Source of the DNA: Clostridia bacterium
Lineage (GTDB): Bacteria > Bacillota > Clostridia > Oscillospirales > Butyricicoccaceae
Assembly (NCBI GenBank): GCA_017408985.1
Contig: JAFQTO010000026.1
Coordinates: 1 to 35,843 of the forward strand
DNA length: 35,843 nt
Direction of reading: 5' to 3'
This document shows, piece by piece, positions 1-7,244 of the stretch; the stretch's first letter is position 1, and each line of letters starts with the position of its first letter. Position numbers and translations under genes: made by a program. The notes beneath the pieces are model-generated. The model searched no databases and had not been told where the DNA came from. It worked only from the letters and a program-made list of their open reading frames with translations.

Positions 1-24
1 CTTCTGTCCCCGTTCCCCCTGTAC

Positions 25-253
25 TTGTCGCCAACGGCGACATATCGAGTTGCCGCGGCAACATATCGAATTTTGCGACAGCAAAATATATCGAGTTTGA
101 GCGCAAGCTCAAACATATCGACTACTAACCAATCCGTCGGCCTGCCGACACCTTAATTTGTCTGTAGGACAACATCGTTTTTCGCGCAGCGAAAACTCCG
201 TTGGCACGTGCCACTCCGTTTGCCGCAGGCAACTTCGTTTGTGCCCGAGCACA
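25..253. repeat. Array A: variable hairpins with constant linkers
   Basis: This gene-free stretch before the first prepilin gene holds about ten short hairpins. Perfect arms differ in sequence: GTCGCC/GGCGAC (27-41), GTTGCC/GGCAAC (49-62), ATTTTGC/GCAAAAT (70-87), GTTTGAGC/GCTCAAAC (95-114), GTCGGC/GCCGAC (136-149), TTGTC/GACAA (158-172), TTTCGC/GCGAAA (180-194), GGCACGTGCC (203-212), TTGCC/GGCAA (220-232) and TGTGC/GCACA (240-253). Linkers are constant: ATATCGA four times (42-48, 63-69, 88-94, 115-121), then (A)CTCCGTT or CTTCGTT. Loops are 2-5 bases, often GCA or GCAA. No ORF with a ribosome binding site is seen here. Confidence 0.9.
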
Positions 254-317
254 ACCTATCCCGTATCAATCGCTTCGGCGTTGGTAAATAAAAAATAATT
301 TTTTAGGAGGCATAAAT

Positions 318-1595
318 ATGTTTATGCACAAAAGCAAAAAAGGCTTTACCATTGTAGAGCTGGTTATCGTTATTGCGGTCATCGCGATCCTCGCCGCAGT
401 TCTGATCCCCACCTTCTCCAATCTGGTAAAGAAGGCTAATATTGCTTCGGACACCTCTCTTGCAAAGAACATCAACACCGCTCTTACTTCCTACGACGCA
501 ACCAACGGTGTTGAGGAGTTCTCCGATGTTATCGCAGCTGCCAAAGAGGCTGGCTACATCATCTCTAACCTGAACCCCACCACAGAGGGCTGCTATTTCG
601 TATGGGAAAGCAGCACCAACCAAATTCTGCTTGTTGACAGCACCGATGGCTACAAGGTCATCTATGCTAACAACGAGAAATACGCAACTGCAGGCAACAC
701 ATGGTACTTTGCAGTTCGTACACAGGCCGAGGCTGACGCCATCAAGGCAGCAGCAGGTATGGCTGACGTCAACGCAAAACTGGCTATCTCCAAGACATCT
801 ACTCTGAATACCGAAATCAACGTTGCCGGTGAAAAGACCGTGTACATTGACGGTGGTCTTGAAGTTGACTCCGAAAATACTATTAAGCTTGATAATGCCG
901 ACGCAAAGATTACTATTGATATGGGCAGCAGTTCCGTTACCGGAGGCTCCAATGATACTTCAGCTAGAGCATTTCCCTTCTATGTAACAGCCGGTGAACT
1001 TAATATTAAAAACGGCGTAGTTAGCGCAACTTCTGCTTTTATTGATGCTGACGGAGAGACTCGTGAAGCTGCATTATATGCTGAAGACGGCATTGCCAAT
1101 GTAGAAGGTACAGATTTTAATATTACAAGCGGCGATAGTCTGCTCACTTATGCAGGTGCAGACGGTCTGATAAAGGATGTAACTTTCAATACTCCCAACT
1201 GCAACAATATAATTAACGTTAACCATGGTTCGCAGGTTACTGTTGAAAACTGCATCGTAGAGGCAACATACATTGCGGTTCATTCTACATACGGATCTAC
1301 TGTAACAATTAACGGCGGCACATATCATGCAACTGTCTCTAACCTTCTTACTGTAAATAATAAAGGTATCATAATTGTCAAAGATGGTATCTTTAATTGT
1401 GATGCCAAGAACAAGACATTTAAGTTCTATAACTTCAGCGAGAACGAGATTGTTATTGAAGGTGGCACATTCAATGGTGTTGCTTTTGACAAGCTTGACA
1501 AAGCCACCCTTGAGGGTTGGTGCAACCTGTCCGACTGTGCTAAGGGTGTCGATATCTACAAGAGAAACGGCGCTTGGGTTATTGATGTTAAGTAA
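318..1595 (+). CDS. Prepilin-like protein with beta-helix-like C-terminal region
   Basis: A 425-residue protein starting with a class III (type IV prepilin) signal: short basic leader ending KKG (residues 7-9), then FTIVELVIVIAVIAILAAVL. Cleavage is expected between Gly9 and Phe10, with Glu14 as the conserved Glu+5 of the mature protein. The helix anchors it in the membrane or packs it into a pilus or pseudopilus core. Residues about 170-400 carry short repeating strands with turns such as GGTYHA, KDGIFN and EGGTFNG, suggesting a right-handed beta-helix, unlike ordinary small pilin heads; this resembles surface adhesin or passenger folds. The ATG at 318 follows AGGAGG at 305-310. No prepilin peptidase or assembly ATPase is present, so export machinery must lie elsewhere. 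The fold is inferred from repeat pattern only. Confidence 0.82.
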   Translation: MFMHKSKKGFTIVELVIVIAVIAILAAVLIPTFSNLVKKANIASDTSLAKNINTALTSYDATNGVEEFSDVIAAAKEAGYIISNLNPTTEGCYFVWESSTNQILLVDSTDGYKVIYANNEKYATAGNTWYFAVRTQAEADAIKAAAGMADVNAKLAISKTSTLNTEINVAGEKTVYIDGGLEVDSENTIKLDNADAKITIDMGSSSVTGGSNDTSARAFPFYVTAGELNIKNGVVSATSAFIDADGETREAALYAEDGIANVEGTDFNITSGDSLLTYAGADGLIKDVTFNTPNCNNIINVNHGSQVTVENCIVEATYIAVHSTYGSTVTINGGTYHATVSNLLTVNNKGIIIVKDGIFNCDAKNKTFKFYNFSENEIVIEGGTFNGVAFDKLDKATLEGWCNLSDCAKGVDIYKRNGAWVIDVK

Positions 1596-1626
1596 TTCTT
1601 TATACGTTTCTTTAGAAGACTGATTA

Positions 1627-1662
1627 CACAGCCTGAGCCGATCAGGCTCAGGCTGTGATTTT
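1627..1662 (+). terminator. Rho-independent terminator after first prepilin gene
   Basis: A perfect 13-bp stem (1627-1639 with 1645-1657, arms CACAGCCTGAGCC/GGCTCAGGCTGTG) with a 5-base loop is followed by ATTTTA. It lies 32 bases past the stop at 1595 and separates the two prepilin-like genes. Confidence 0.85.
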
Positions 1663-1779
1663 AAGCCTTCCCCTTGATGGGGAAGGGGGACCGCGTAAGC
1701 GGTGGATGAGGTGGAGACCAAACTTTCACCTCATCAGTCTCGCATTCGATCGACAGCTTTCCCATCAAGGGGAAGCCTT
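1663..1779. mobile_element. MITE-like element with 19-bp terminal inverted repeats
   Basis: A non-coding 117-bp element. The ends 1663-1681 and 1761-1779 are inverted repeats of 19 bp with one mismatch. The left part carries a nested hairpin (CCTTCCCC/GGGGAAGG) and GGTGGATGAGGTGG; the right part carries CACCTCATCAGTC then GACAGCTTTCCC. A second partial copy lies at 2708-2759, and the CAGTC...GACAGCT module recurs at 29718-29769. No transposase is encoded, so any mobility would depend on a protein from elsewhere. Confidence 0.72.
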
Positions 1780-1785
1780 TTGTAG

Positions 1786-1807
1786 GGGAGGCAGCCCTCT
1801 GCCTCCC
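1786..1807. repeat. GC-rich hairpin next to TGTAGG linker
   Basis: GGGAGGCAG (1786-1794), loop CCCT, CTGCCTCCC (1799-1807), preceded by TGTAG. The same arms with the reverse-complement loop AGGG occur at 2504-2525, so this is a copy of the same unit lying in the opposite orientation. It sits directly upstream of the second prepilin gene. Confidence 0.75.
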
Positions 1808-1840
1808 TGAAATCTCATATAATTATAAGGAGAATAATTT

Positions 1841-2353
1841 ATGAAAAGGATGAATCGTAAGGGCTTTACTATCGTAGAGCTGGTTATCGTCATAGCTGTT
1901 ATCGCTATTCTGGCCGGTGTTCTGATTCCTACATTCAGCGGTATTGTCAATAGAGCACAGACCTCTGCCACTATTCAGGAAGCAAGAAATATGTATACCG
2001 AGTACACCGGCATGCACGACTATACAAAAGGCGAGCCTGCAAAGAACCTTGTCATTATGGTTAAGCTGGGTGAGTTTAATACCACAACCAAGATAGAAAC
2101 CGGCAAGGGCGAATATATCATCGTCAAGAACGGCAAGATCGACACTTCCAAAGTATATACTACCCTGAAAGATGCTGTTAACGCATTTGGACAGAGCAAC
2201 TCCAAGTATGCTGCATTCGACAAGACAAGCACCGATGCACTGGATGCTTCCTTGAAGACCAAGACTTTCATAGTAGCTTATACTGCCGATGCTGCAGCAA
2301 GTGATTTCCAAAACGATAGCACAAATACACACCCCGGATATACAGCTGAATAA
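1841..2353 (+). CDS. Type IV prepilin-like protein
   Basis: A 170-residue protein with a class III signal: MKRMNRKG then FTIVELVIVIAVIAILAGVL, cleavage expected after Gly8 with Glu13 as Glu+5. Length is typical of a pilin or pseudopilin, with a roughly 135-residue soluble head (SATIQEARNMYTEYTGMH onward) in which I recognise no named domain. The N-terminal nucleotide sequence closely matches that of the gene at 318, consistent with paralogy. AAGGAG at 1827-1832 lies 8 bases before the ATG. I found no convincing -35/-10 pair in front of it, and a terminator at 1627-1662 separates it from the first gene, so how it is transcribed is unclear. Confidence 0.85.
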   Translation: MKRMNRKGFTIVELVIVIAVIAILAGVLIPTFSGIVNRAQTSATIQEARNMYTEYTGMHDYTKGEPAKNLVIMVKLGEFNTTTKIETGKGEYIIVKNGKIDTSKVYTTLKDAVNAFGQSNSKYAAFDKTSTDALDASLKTKTFIVAYTADAAASDFQNDSTNTHPGYTAE

Positions 2354-2385
2354 TCCCCTTACCCTTTATCTCTCAAGTATAATTA

Positions 2386-2422
2386 CAAAAAGGCTCGGTG
2401 CGTTATGCATCGGGCTTTTTTG
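2386..2422 (+). terminator. Terminator after second prepilin gene
   Basis: AAAAAGGCTCGGTGC, short loop, GCATCGGGCTTTTTT: a G-U-tolerant stem followed by a T-run, about 35 bases past the stop codon at 2353. Confidence 0.7.
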
Positions 2423-2423
2423 T

Positions 2424-2660
2424 TGCGGGGCGTCGGGGACGCCGCCCCCTACAGGGGTGACGCAGATTAAGCGACATTGTAGGGGCGATCATTGATCGCC
2501 CGCGGGAGGCAGAGGGCTGCCTCCCCTACAAAAGCGGGCGGGGCAACCCCGCCCCTACGAAAACGGCGGGAGCAAGTTCTCGCTGCGGCTCGGTCACGCT
2601 CGCGTTCTAACAGTCCACCGGACTGTTATTCATTACGCTCGCGCCGCTTCGCTACCCCGC
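2424..2660. repeat. Array B: GC-rich hairpins with CCTACA/TGTAGG linkers
   Basis: This is the main content of the gene-free stretch 2423-2700. Hairpins: GGCGTC/GACGCC (2429-2443), GGGCGATC/GATCGCCC (2483-2501), GGGAGGCAG/CTGCCTCCC (2504-2525), GGGCGGGG/CCCCGCCC (2536-2554), AACAGTCC/GGACTGTT (2609-2627). Arms differ while the flanks are CCTACA or its complement TGTAGG, with ATTCATT after the last unit. Short open frames across this DNA follow the repeats, have no ribosome binding site, and I do not regard them as genes. Confidence 0.8.
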
Positions 2661-2707
2661 CCCTACGGAGGTGCCGCAGATTGGGATAGGATGCAAATAA
2701 TAGGCTT

Positions 2708-2759
2708 CCACCTCATCCACCGCAAGCGGTCCCCCTTCTCCTGCATAGGAGAAGGCTTA
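2708..2759. mobile_element. Partial copy of the 1663-1779 MITE-like element
   Basis: CCACCTCATCCACCGC...GCGGTCCCCCTT matches the reverse complement of 1670-1720 in the larger element. The end carries its own 9-bp hairpin CCTTCTCCT (2734-2742) / AGGAGAAGG (2747-2755), differing in sequence from the corresponding hairpin of the first copy while keeping the structure. The other half is missing. Confidence 0.65.
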
Positions 2760-2773
2760 AAACCGAGCTCGGA

Positions 2774-2877
2774 GAAATCGATGGATTTCGCGGATTATAC
2801 AAGTAACTGACGCGCAGACAGTACTCTGTGTACGGCAAGCGGAAGTTACGCAGTAGAAACGCGAAAGGCGCGATTTC
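2774..2877. other. Long imperfect palindrome, possible structured RNA or element relic
   Basis: Nested arms pair around a centre near 2825: GAAATCG 2774-2780 with CGATTTC 2871-2877; TTTCGCG 2786-2792 with CGCGAAA 2860-2866; GTAACT 2803-2808 with AGTTAC 2844-2849; and ACAG/CTGT around 2818-2829. Internal loops are nearly symmetric (5/4 and 10/10 bases). It lies between the MITE-like fragment and the pyr terminator and encodes no protein I can support. Confidence 0.55.
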
Positions 2878-2894
2878 GTTAAACATAAGGAAAC

Positions 2895-2926
2895 AAAAAA
2901 CACGCCGTTTTTCCGGCGTGTTTTTC
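2895..2926 (-). terminator. Terminator of the pyr operon
   Basis: On the minus strand AAAAACACGCCG pairs with CGGCGTGTTTTTT across a short A-rich loop and ends in a T-run. It starts 8 bases past the pyrI stop at 2934. Confidence 0.85.
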
Positions 2927-2933
2927 CTATCCA

Positions 2934-3350
2934 TTATTTAGCAAAAGAGTCGCAGTAGAGGCATCGATAGACACCCTTCTCACGGTCGGTGAGCTTGAAT
3001 ATATGTTTCAGCTCGGGTTCGGATGATGTGATACAGCGGGGATTTTTGCACTTTATTACGTTTGTGATGGTTTCGGGCAGCTGGGGGCGGATCTTCTGCA
3101 CTCTTTCACCGTTTTTGATGATATTGACGGTGATATTGGGGTCGATATATCCCAGCATTTCGTAATTGAGGTCGATGACCTCGCTGATTTTGAGTATATC
3201 TTTTTTGCCCATTTTTTCGCTGACGGCGTTTTTGATAAGCGCCACTTCATATTCCACGTGCTCAAGGTCGAGATAGCGGAATATCTCCATACCCTTGCCC
3301 GCGGGAATATGGTCGATGACGATGCCGTTTGTAATGGTTCCTATGATCAT
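2934..3350 (-). CDS. pyrI: Aspartate carbamoyltransferase regulatory subunit
   Basis: A 138-residue PyrI, slightly shorter than the roughly 150 residues of enterobacterial PyrI. It binds nucleotide effectors and organises the allosteric ATCase holoenzyme with PyrB. The N-terminal nucleotide-binding domain begins [20 protein letters not shown]; the C-terminal zinc domain shows the four expected cysteines as CKNPRC (C-x4-C) and CLYC (C-x2-C). The start is set by homology and by TAATG overlap with the pyrB stop; an in-frame extension to 3491 lies inside pyrB and is discarded. It is the last gene of the operon, followed at once by the terminator. Presence of PyrI implies effector-regulated ATCase, unlike the unregulated Bacillus enzyme. 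Confidence 0.95.
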   Translation of the reverse strand: MIIGTITNGIVIDHIPAGKGMEIFRYLDLEHVEYEVALIKNAVSEKMGKKDILKISEVIDLNYEMLGYIDPNITVNIIKNGERVQKIRPQLPETITNVIKCKNPRCITSSEPELKHIFKLTDREKGVYRCLYCDSFAK

Positions 3351-4261
3351 TATTCCACCTCCAGCAGCTTGAGGATAAGCGCCATACGCATATATTTGCC
3401 GTTTTTGACCTGCTTGAAGTAGCAGGCGCGGCTGTCCTCGTCGATCTCCATGGGTATCTCGTTGACGCGGGGCAGGGGGTGCAGAACGCACATATCGCTC
3501 TTGCCCAGCGCCATCTTGTCGGCGGTGAGGATGTAGCTGTCTTTTAAGCGGATGTAGTCAGCCTCGTTGAAGAACCGCTCCTTCTGCACTCTGGTCATAT
3601 ACAGAATATCCAGCTCAGGCATAGCCTGCTCAAGAGAGGCGGTCTCGAGCCAGTCAGCACCAGCACTCTCCAGCTCGTCGCGGATATAATCGGGCACGCG
3701 CAGCTCGTCGGGGGAGATGAACACCAGCTTGATACCCTCGTATCTCAGCAGAGCTTTGACCAGCGAATGAACCGTTCTGCCGAACTTCAAATCTCCGCAG
3801 AAGCCCACGGTAAGGTCGCTCAGGCGGCCTTTTTCGCGCTTGATGGTGAGCAGGTCGGCAAGTGTCTGGGTGGGGTGGCTGTGACCGCCGTCACCCGCGT
3901 TGATGATGGGGACGGGGGAGTACATGGATGCGGCCAGGGGCGCACCTTCTTTGGGGTGGCGCATTGCGATGATATCGGCGTAGCAGCCTACCACGCGCAC
4001 CGTGTCGGGCACGGTCTCGCCCTTGGTTGCGCTGGAGGAATCGGCGGATGCAAAGCCCAGCACGTTGCCGCCCAGCTCGTACATAGCCGCCTCAAAGGAC
4101 AGTCTTGTGCGGGTGGAAGGCTCAAAAAACAGGGTGGCAAGCTTTTTGCCGCGGCACTTTTCCGAATATTTGGCGGGGTTTGCGATAATATCCTCGGCGG
4201 TGGCGATCAGACCGTCTATCTCAGCAGCAGTCAGGTCGACGATGTCAATGACGCTTCTCAT
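3350..4261 (-). CDS. pyrB: Aspartate carbamoyltransferase catalytic subunit
   Basis: A 303-residue ATCase catalytic chain, of usual length, that makes carbamoyl-aspartate from carbamoyl phosphate and aspartate in the cytosol. Visible signatures are the carbamoyl-phosphate loop [12 protein letters not shown], the [13 protein letters not shown] segment, and HPLPRVNEI near the C-terminus for aspartate binding. The start codon overlaps the pyrE stop by four bases (ATGA) and its stop overlaps the pyrI start by one, indicating translational coupling. The pairing with pyrI directly downstream supports the regulated c6r6-type holoenzyme. Confidence 0.97.
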   Translation of the reverse strand: MRSVIDIVDLTAAEIDGLIATAEDIIANPAKYSEKCRGKKLATLFFEPSTRTRLSFEAAMYELGGNVLGFASADSSSATKGETVPDTVRVVGCYADIIAMRHPKEGAPLAASMYSPVPIINAGDGGHSHPTQTLADLLTIKREKGRLSDLTVGFCGDLKFGRTVHSLVKALLRYEGIKLVFISPDELRVPDYIRDELESAGADWLETASLEQAMPELDILYMTRVQKERFFNEADYIRLKDSYILTADKMALGKSDMCVLHPLPRVNEIPMEIDEDSRACYFKQVKNGKYMRMALILKLLEVE

Positions 4262-4896
4262 TTTTGTGCACCTATCCAGCTCTCGTCGGAGGGATTGTTG
4301 CGGAAGGCGATCAGGCGTGCAATATCCTCCTGCTTGATGTATCCCTGCTCGGCGGCGACCTCGGCAACGGTGTCAAAGTCGGTGAGGCTGACGTTCTTGA
4401 CATCGGCTGCGGCAAGGCGCTCAAGGCCTTTCTTCATCCCGTAGGTGAAGATGCTTGCAACGCCCAGCACCTCTGCGCCGGCGTCACGCAGAGCGTTGAC
4501 CGTCTCAATAACGCTGCCGCCGGTGGAGATCAGATCCTCGATGACGACGACCTTCTGTCCGGGGAGCAGTTTGCCCTCGATCTGGTTCTGTCTGCCGTGG
4601 TCTTTGGCGCCGCTGCGGACGTAGCCCATGGGCATACCCAGCAGATGGCCTGTAATAGCGGCGTGAGCGATACCTGCGGTGGAAGTGCCCATCAGCACCT
4701 CGCACTGGGGATAATGCTCCTTGACGGTCTTGGCGAGACCTTCTTCGATGATGATTCTGACCTCGGGTGCGGTGAGGGTCAGGCGGTTGTCACAATAGAT
4801 GGGGCTCTTGATGCCGCTTGCCCAGGTAAAGGGCTCGTCGGGACGGAAAAATACGGCGCCGATCTTTAAAAGACCGGATGCAACAGACTTCTTCAT
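4258..4896 (-). CDS. pyrE: Orotate phosphoribosyltransferase
   Basis: A 212-residue OPRTase that joins orotate to PRPP to give OMP, the fifth step of UMP synthesis. The PRPP-binding motif is [13 protein letters not shown] in the middle of the protein; the N-terminal [13 protein letters not shown] segment is also typical of the family. The start at 4896 follows a GGGAG sequence and lies 4 bases after the pyrF stop. The 3' end overlaps pyrB by four bases. Placement beside pyrF matches its role as the partner enzyme for the last two steps. Confidence 0.96.
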   Translation of the reverse strand: MKKSVASGLLKIGAVFFRPDEPFTWASGIKSPIYCDNRLTLTAPEVRIIIEEGLAKTVKEHYPQCEVLMGTSTAGIAHAAITGHLLGMPMGYVRSGAKDHGRQNQIEGKLLPGQKVVVIEDLISTGGSVIETVNALRDAGAEVLGVASIFTYGMKKGLERLAAADVKNVSLTDFDTVAEVAAEQGYIKQEDIARLIAFRNNPSDESWIGAQK

Positions 4897-4900
4897 TGAT

Positions 4901-5605
4901 TTATTCTCCCTTCACAAACTCGTTGATGCATCTTCTGTAGGCGGCCACGGGGTCGTCAGCTTTGGTTATGGGTCTGCCTACAACGATGTAGTCAGAGCCA
5001 AGCTCGCGGGCTTTGGCGGGGGTGGTGACGCGGCTCTGGTCGCCCTTGTCACCGTCGGCAAATCTGACGCCGGGGGTGACGGTAAGGAACTCAGCGCCGC
5101 AGTTTTTATGGACTGTGCCTGCCTCCAGAGGGGAGCAGACAACGCCGTCGAGGCCTGCCTTGGCGGCGTTCTTGGCGTAGTGTGCAACCACCTGCTCGAT
5201 AGGCTGATCGATCAGCAGATCCTGAGTCATGGCCTCCTGAGAGGTGGATGTGAGCTGGGTGACGGCGATGAGCAGGGGACGGGTGCCGTCGGCGCGGGTG
5301 AGGCCCTCGATTGCGGCCTCCATCATAGCCACGGTGCCGCCTGCGTGGAGGTTGGTGATGTCAACGTCCAGATCGCGGAGGACTGCCATAGCGGATTTGA
5401 CGGTGTTGGGGATGTCGTGGAGCTTGAGATCGAGGAAAATCTTGTGGCCGCGCTCTTTGATCTCGCGGACGATAGCGGGGCCCTCGGCATAAAACAGCTC
5501 CATACCGATCTTGACAAAGGGTTTTTCTTCGGTGAACCTGTCGAGAAAGCTCATTACATGAGCTTTAGAGGGAAAATCCAGTGCGATAATTACGTCTTTT
5601 GCCAT
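4901..5605 (-). CDS. pyrF: Orotidine 5'-phosphate decarboxylase
   Basis: A 234-residue type 1 OMP decarboxylase producing UMP. It begins [12 protein letters not shown] and contains the catalytic [11 protein letters not shown] motif (Lys-Asp-x-x-Asp network) near residue 60; the phosphate-binding end is seen in the [15 protein letters not shown] segment. The start overlaps the pyrD stop as TGATG and follows AGGAGGTG. Length and motif order are normal. Confidence 0.96.
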   Translation of the reverse strand: MAKDVIIALDFPSKAHVMSFLDRFTEEKPFVKIGMELFYAEGPAIVREIKERGHKIFLDLKLHDIPNTVKSAMAVLRDLDVDITNLHAGGTVAMMEAAIEGLTRADGTRPLLIAVTQLTSTSQEAMTQDLLIDQPIEQVVAHYAKNAAKAGLDGVVCSPLEAGTVHKNCGAEFLTVTPGVRFADGDKGDQSRVTTPAKARELGSDYIVVGRPITKADDPVAAYRRCINEFVKGE

Positions 5606-6516
5606 CAGTGGGCACCTCCTATTATATCCGAAAGATTATCTATACGCAGTCTCTGCATTTCGCGGGGGAGATCCTCGATGATCTTCTTGCAGGCGAAGGG
5701 GTCAACAAGATTTGCAGCGCCCACCTGCACGGCAGTAGCGCCTGCCAGCATCATCTCGATAACGTCGCTGCTTGAGCTGACGCCGCCCATACCGATGATG
5801 GGGATGCTGACGGCGTTATACACCTGCCAGACGCATCTCAGCGCAACGGGGAACACGGCAGGGCCGGAAAGTCCGCCGGTGGTGTTGGCAAGCAGGGGAC
5901 GGCGCTTTTTGAGGTCGATGCGTAACCCTAACAGGGTATTGATCAGGCTGACGCCGTCTGCGCCTGCACTTTCGCAGGCTTTGGCGATCTCGGCGATATT
6001 GGTGACGTTGGGGGTCAGCTTCATAATAACGGGCTTGGTGGTCACGGCCTTGACGGCTTTTGTGACCTCCTCTGCGGCTTTGGGGTCTGCGCCGAAGCTC
6101 ATACCGCCGTTGTGGACGTTGGGGCAGCTGATGTTGACCTCGATGAAAGCCACCTGCTCCTCGCTGTCGATCTTGCGGCAGGCTTCCGTATAATCATCCA
6201 GCGAAAATCCGCTGATGTTGGCCATGATAGGCTTGCTGAAGCAGGCGCGGAGCTTGGGCAGCTCCTCGCTAATCACCTTGTCGATGCCGGGGTTCTGCAG
6301 GCCCACAGAGTTGAGCATACCCGATGCGGTCTCGGCGATGCGGGGGGTGGGGTTGCCGTAGCGGGGCTCCACGGTAGTGCCCTTGAAGGACAGGCTGCCG
6401 AGGACGTTGATGTCGTATATATCGGCATACTCGTAGCCGAAGCCGAAGGTGCCGCTGGCAGGGATAACGGGGTTGTCCAGAGTAACTCCGCAGAGGTTGA
6501 TCTTTGTGTTTACCAT
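5605..6516 (-). CDS. pyrD: Dihydroorotate dehydrogenase B, catalytic subunit
   Basis: A 303-residue class 1B DHODH. It oxidises dihydroorotate using FMN and passes electrons to NAD+ through PyrK. The active-site base is the cysteine in [13 protein letters not shown], which marks class 1 rather than the membrane-bound class 2 (serine). FMN-contacting stretches include [12 protein letters not shown] at the N-terminus and [10 protein letters not shown] near the C-terminus. It overlaps pyrK by seven bases, which fits the need for a 1:1 heterotetramer. NAD+-linked DHODH fits an anaerobe without a quinone chain. Confidence 0.96.
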   Translation of the reverse strand: MVNTKINLCGVTLDNPVIPASGTFGFGYEYADIYDINVLGSLSFKGTTVEPRYGNPTPRIAETASGMLNSVGLQNPGIDKVISEELPKLRACFSKPIMANISGFSLDDYTEACRKIDSEEQVAFIEVNISCPNVHNGGMSFGADPKAAEEVTKAVKAVTTKPVIMKLTPNVTNIAEIAKACESAGADGVSLINTLLGLRIDLKKRRPLLANTTGGLSGPAVFPVALRCVWQVYNAVSIPIIGMGGVSSSSDVIEMMLAGATAVQVGAANLVDPFACKKIIEDLPREMQRLRIDNLSDIIGGAH

Positions 6517-7244
6517 ATTATCTCCTCTCTCGTGAGCACGGGGCCGTCCTTGCAGATGCGCTTGTTGCCGTACTTGGTCTTGCAGGTGCAGCCTACGCAG
6601 GCGCCGAAGCCGCAGCCCATACGCTCCTCAAAGGAGAAGTATGCGGGAACATCTGTGGCGTCATAGATGGCTTTGAGCATAGGCTCGGGGCCGCAGGCGC
6701 AGATGCAGCTGACCTCTCCCGCCTCGGGGATGGCGGCGGTGACGAAACCGCGGATGCCGCAGCTTCCGTCGGCGGTGGTGACCAGCACGCGAGCGCCGAG
6801 AGCCTCAAACTCCTGCTTGTAGAATACTTCTCTCTCGGTATTAAAGCCCATGATGACGGTGACTTTTTTGCCACTCTCAATAAGCTGACGCGCCAGATAA
6901 TACATGGGAGGCACGCCTACGCCGCCGCCGATGAGCAGGGGGCGGTCGCCGACCCGGGTCAGGTCGTAGCCGTTGCCCAGGCCTGTGAGGATGTCCAGAG
7001 TCTGTCCTGCCCTCATATGCGCCATGGCGTGTGTGCCGTCGCCTACTACCTTGTAGATGATGGTGAGTGTGTAGCCCTCTTTGTCACAGACAGAGATGGG
7101 GCGGCGCAGGAACAGACCGTCGAGCTTGATATTAACGAACTGACCGGGTGCGGTAATGGCTGAGGTATCACCCTGCAGCTTCATACGGAATGTGTCGCGG
7201 GTGAGCGCCACGTTCTCGATTATTTCAAATATACCCTGCTTCAT
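6510..7244 (-). CDS. pyrK: Dihydroorotate dehydrogenase B, electron transfer subunit
   Basis: A 244-residue PyrK of the ferredoxin-NADP reductase superfamily, carrying FAD and a [2Fe-2S] cluster. The FAD motif RRPISV is near residue 50, the NAD-binding GGGVGVPPMYYLA segment is central, and the C-terminal cluster cysteines are seen as GCGFGACVGCTC followed by a fourth cysteine in KRICKDG. It shuttles electrons from the FMN of PyrD to NAD+. The start overlaps the carB stop as ATGA. Confidence 0.95.
   Translation of the reverse strand: MKQGIFEIIENVALTRDTFRMKLQGDTSAITAPGQFVNIKLDGLFLRRPISVCDKEGYTLTIIYKVVGDGTHAMAHMRAGQTLDILTGLGNGYDLTRVGDRPLLIGGGVGVPPMYYLARQLIESGKKVTVIMGFNTEREVFYKQEFEALGARVLVTTADGSCGIRGFVTAAIPEAGEVSCICACGPEPMLKAIYDATDVPAYFSFEERMGCGFGACVGCTCKTKYGNKRICKDGPVLTREEIIW

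Noticed and set aside
25-253. CRISPR array
   Set aside because: The conserved parts are only 7-8 bases and the variable parts are palindromic; there are no cas genes and no 20-50-base direct repeats.
2713-2934. A 73-codon frame on the minus strand beside pyrI
   Set aside because: It runs through a repeat, the long palindrome and the pyr terminator, with no sensible product.
4799-6193. A 464-codon open frame opposite pyrE, pyrF and pyrD
   Set aside because: Antisense shadow of the pyr genes; no ribosome binding site or recognised domain.
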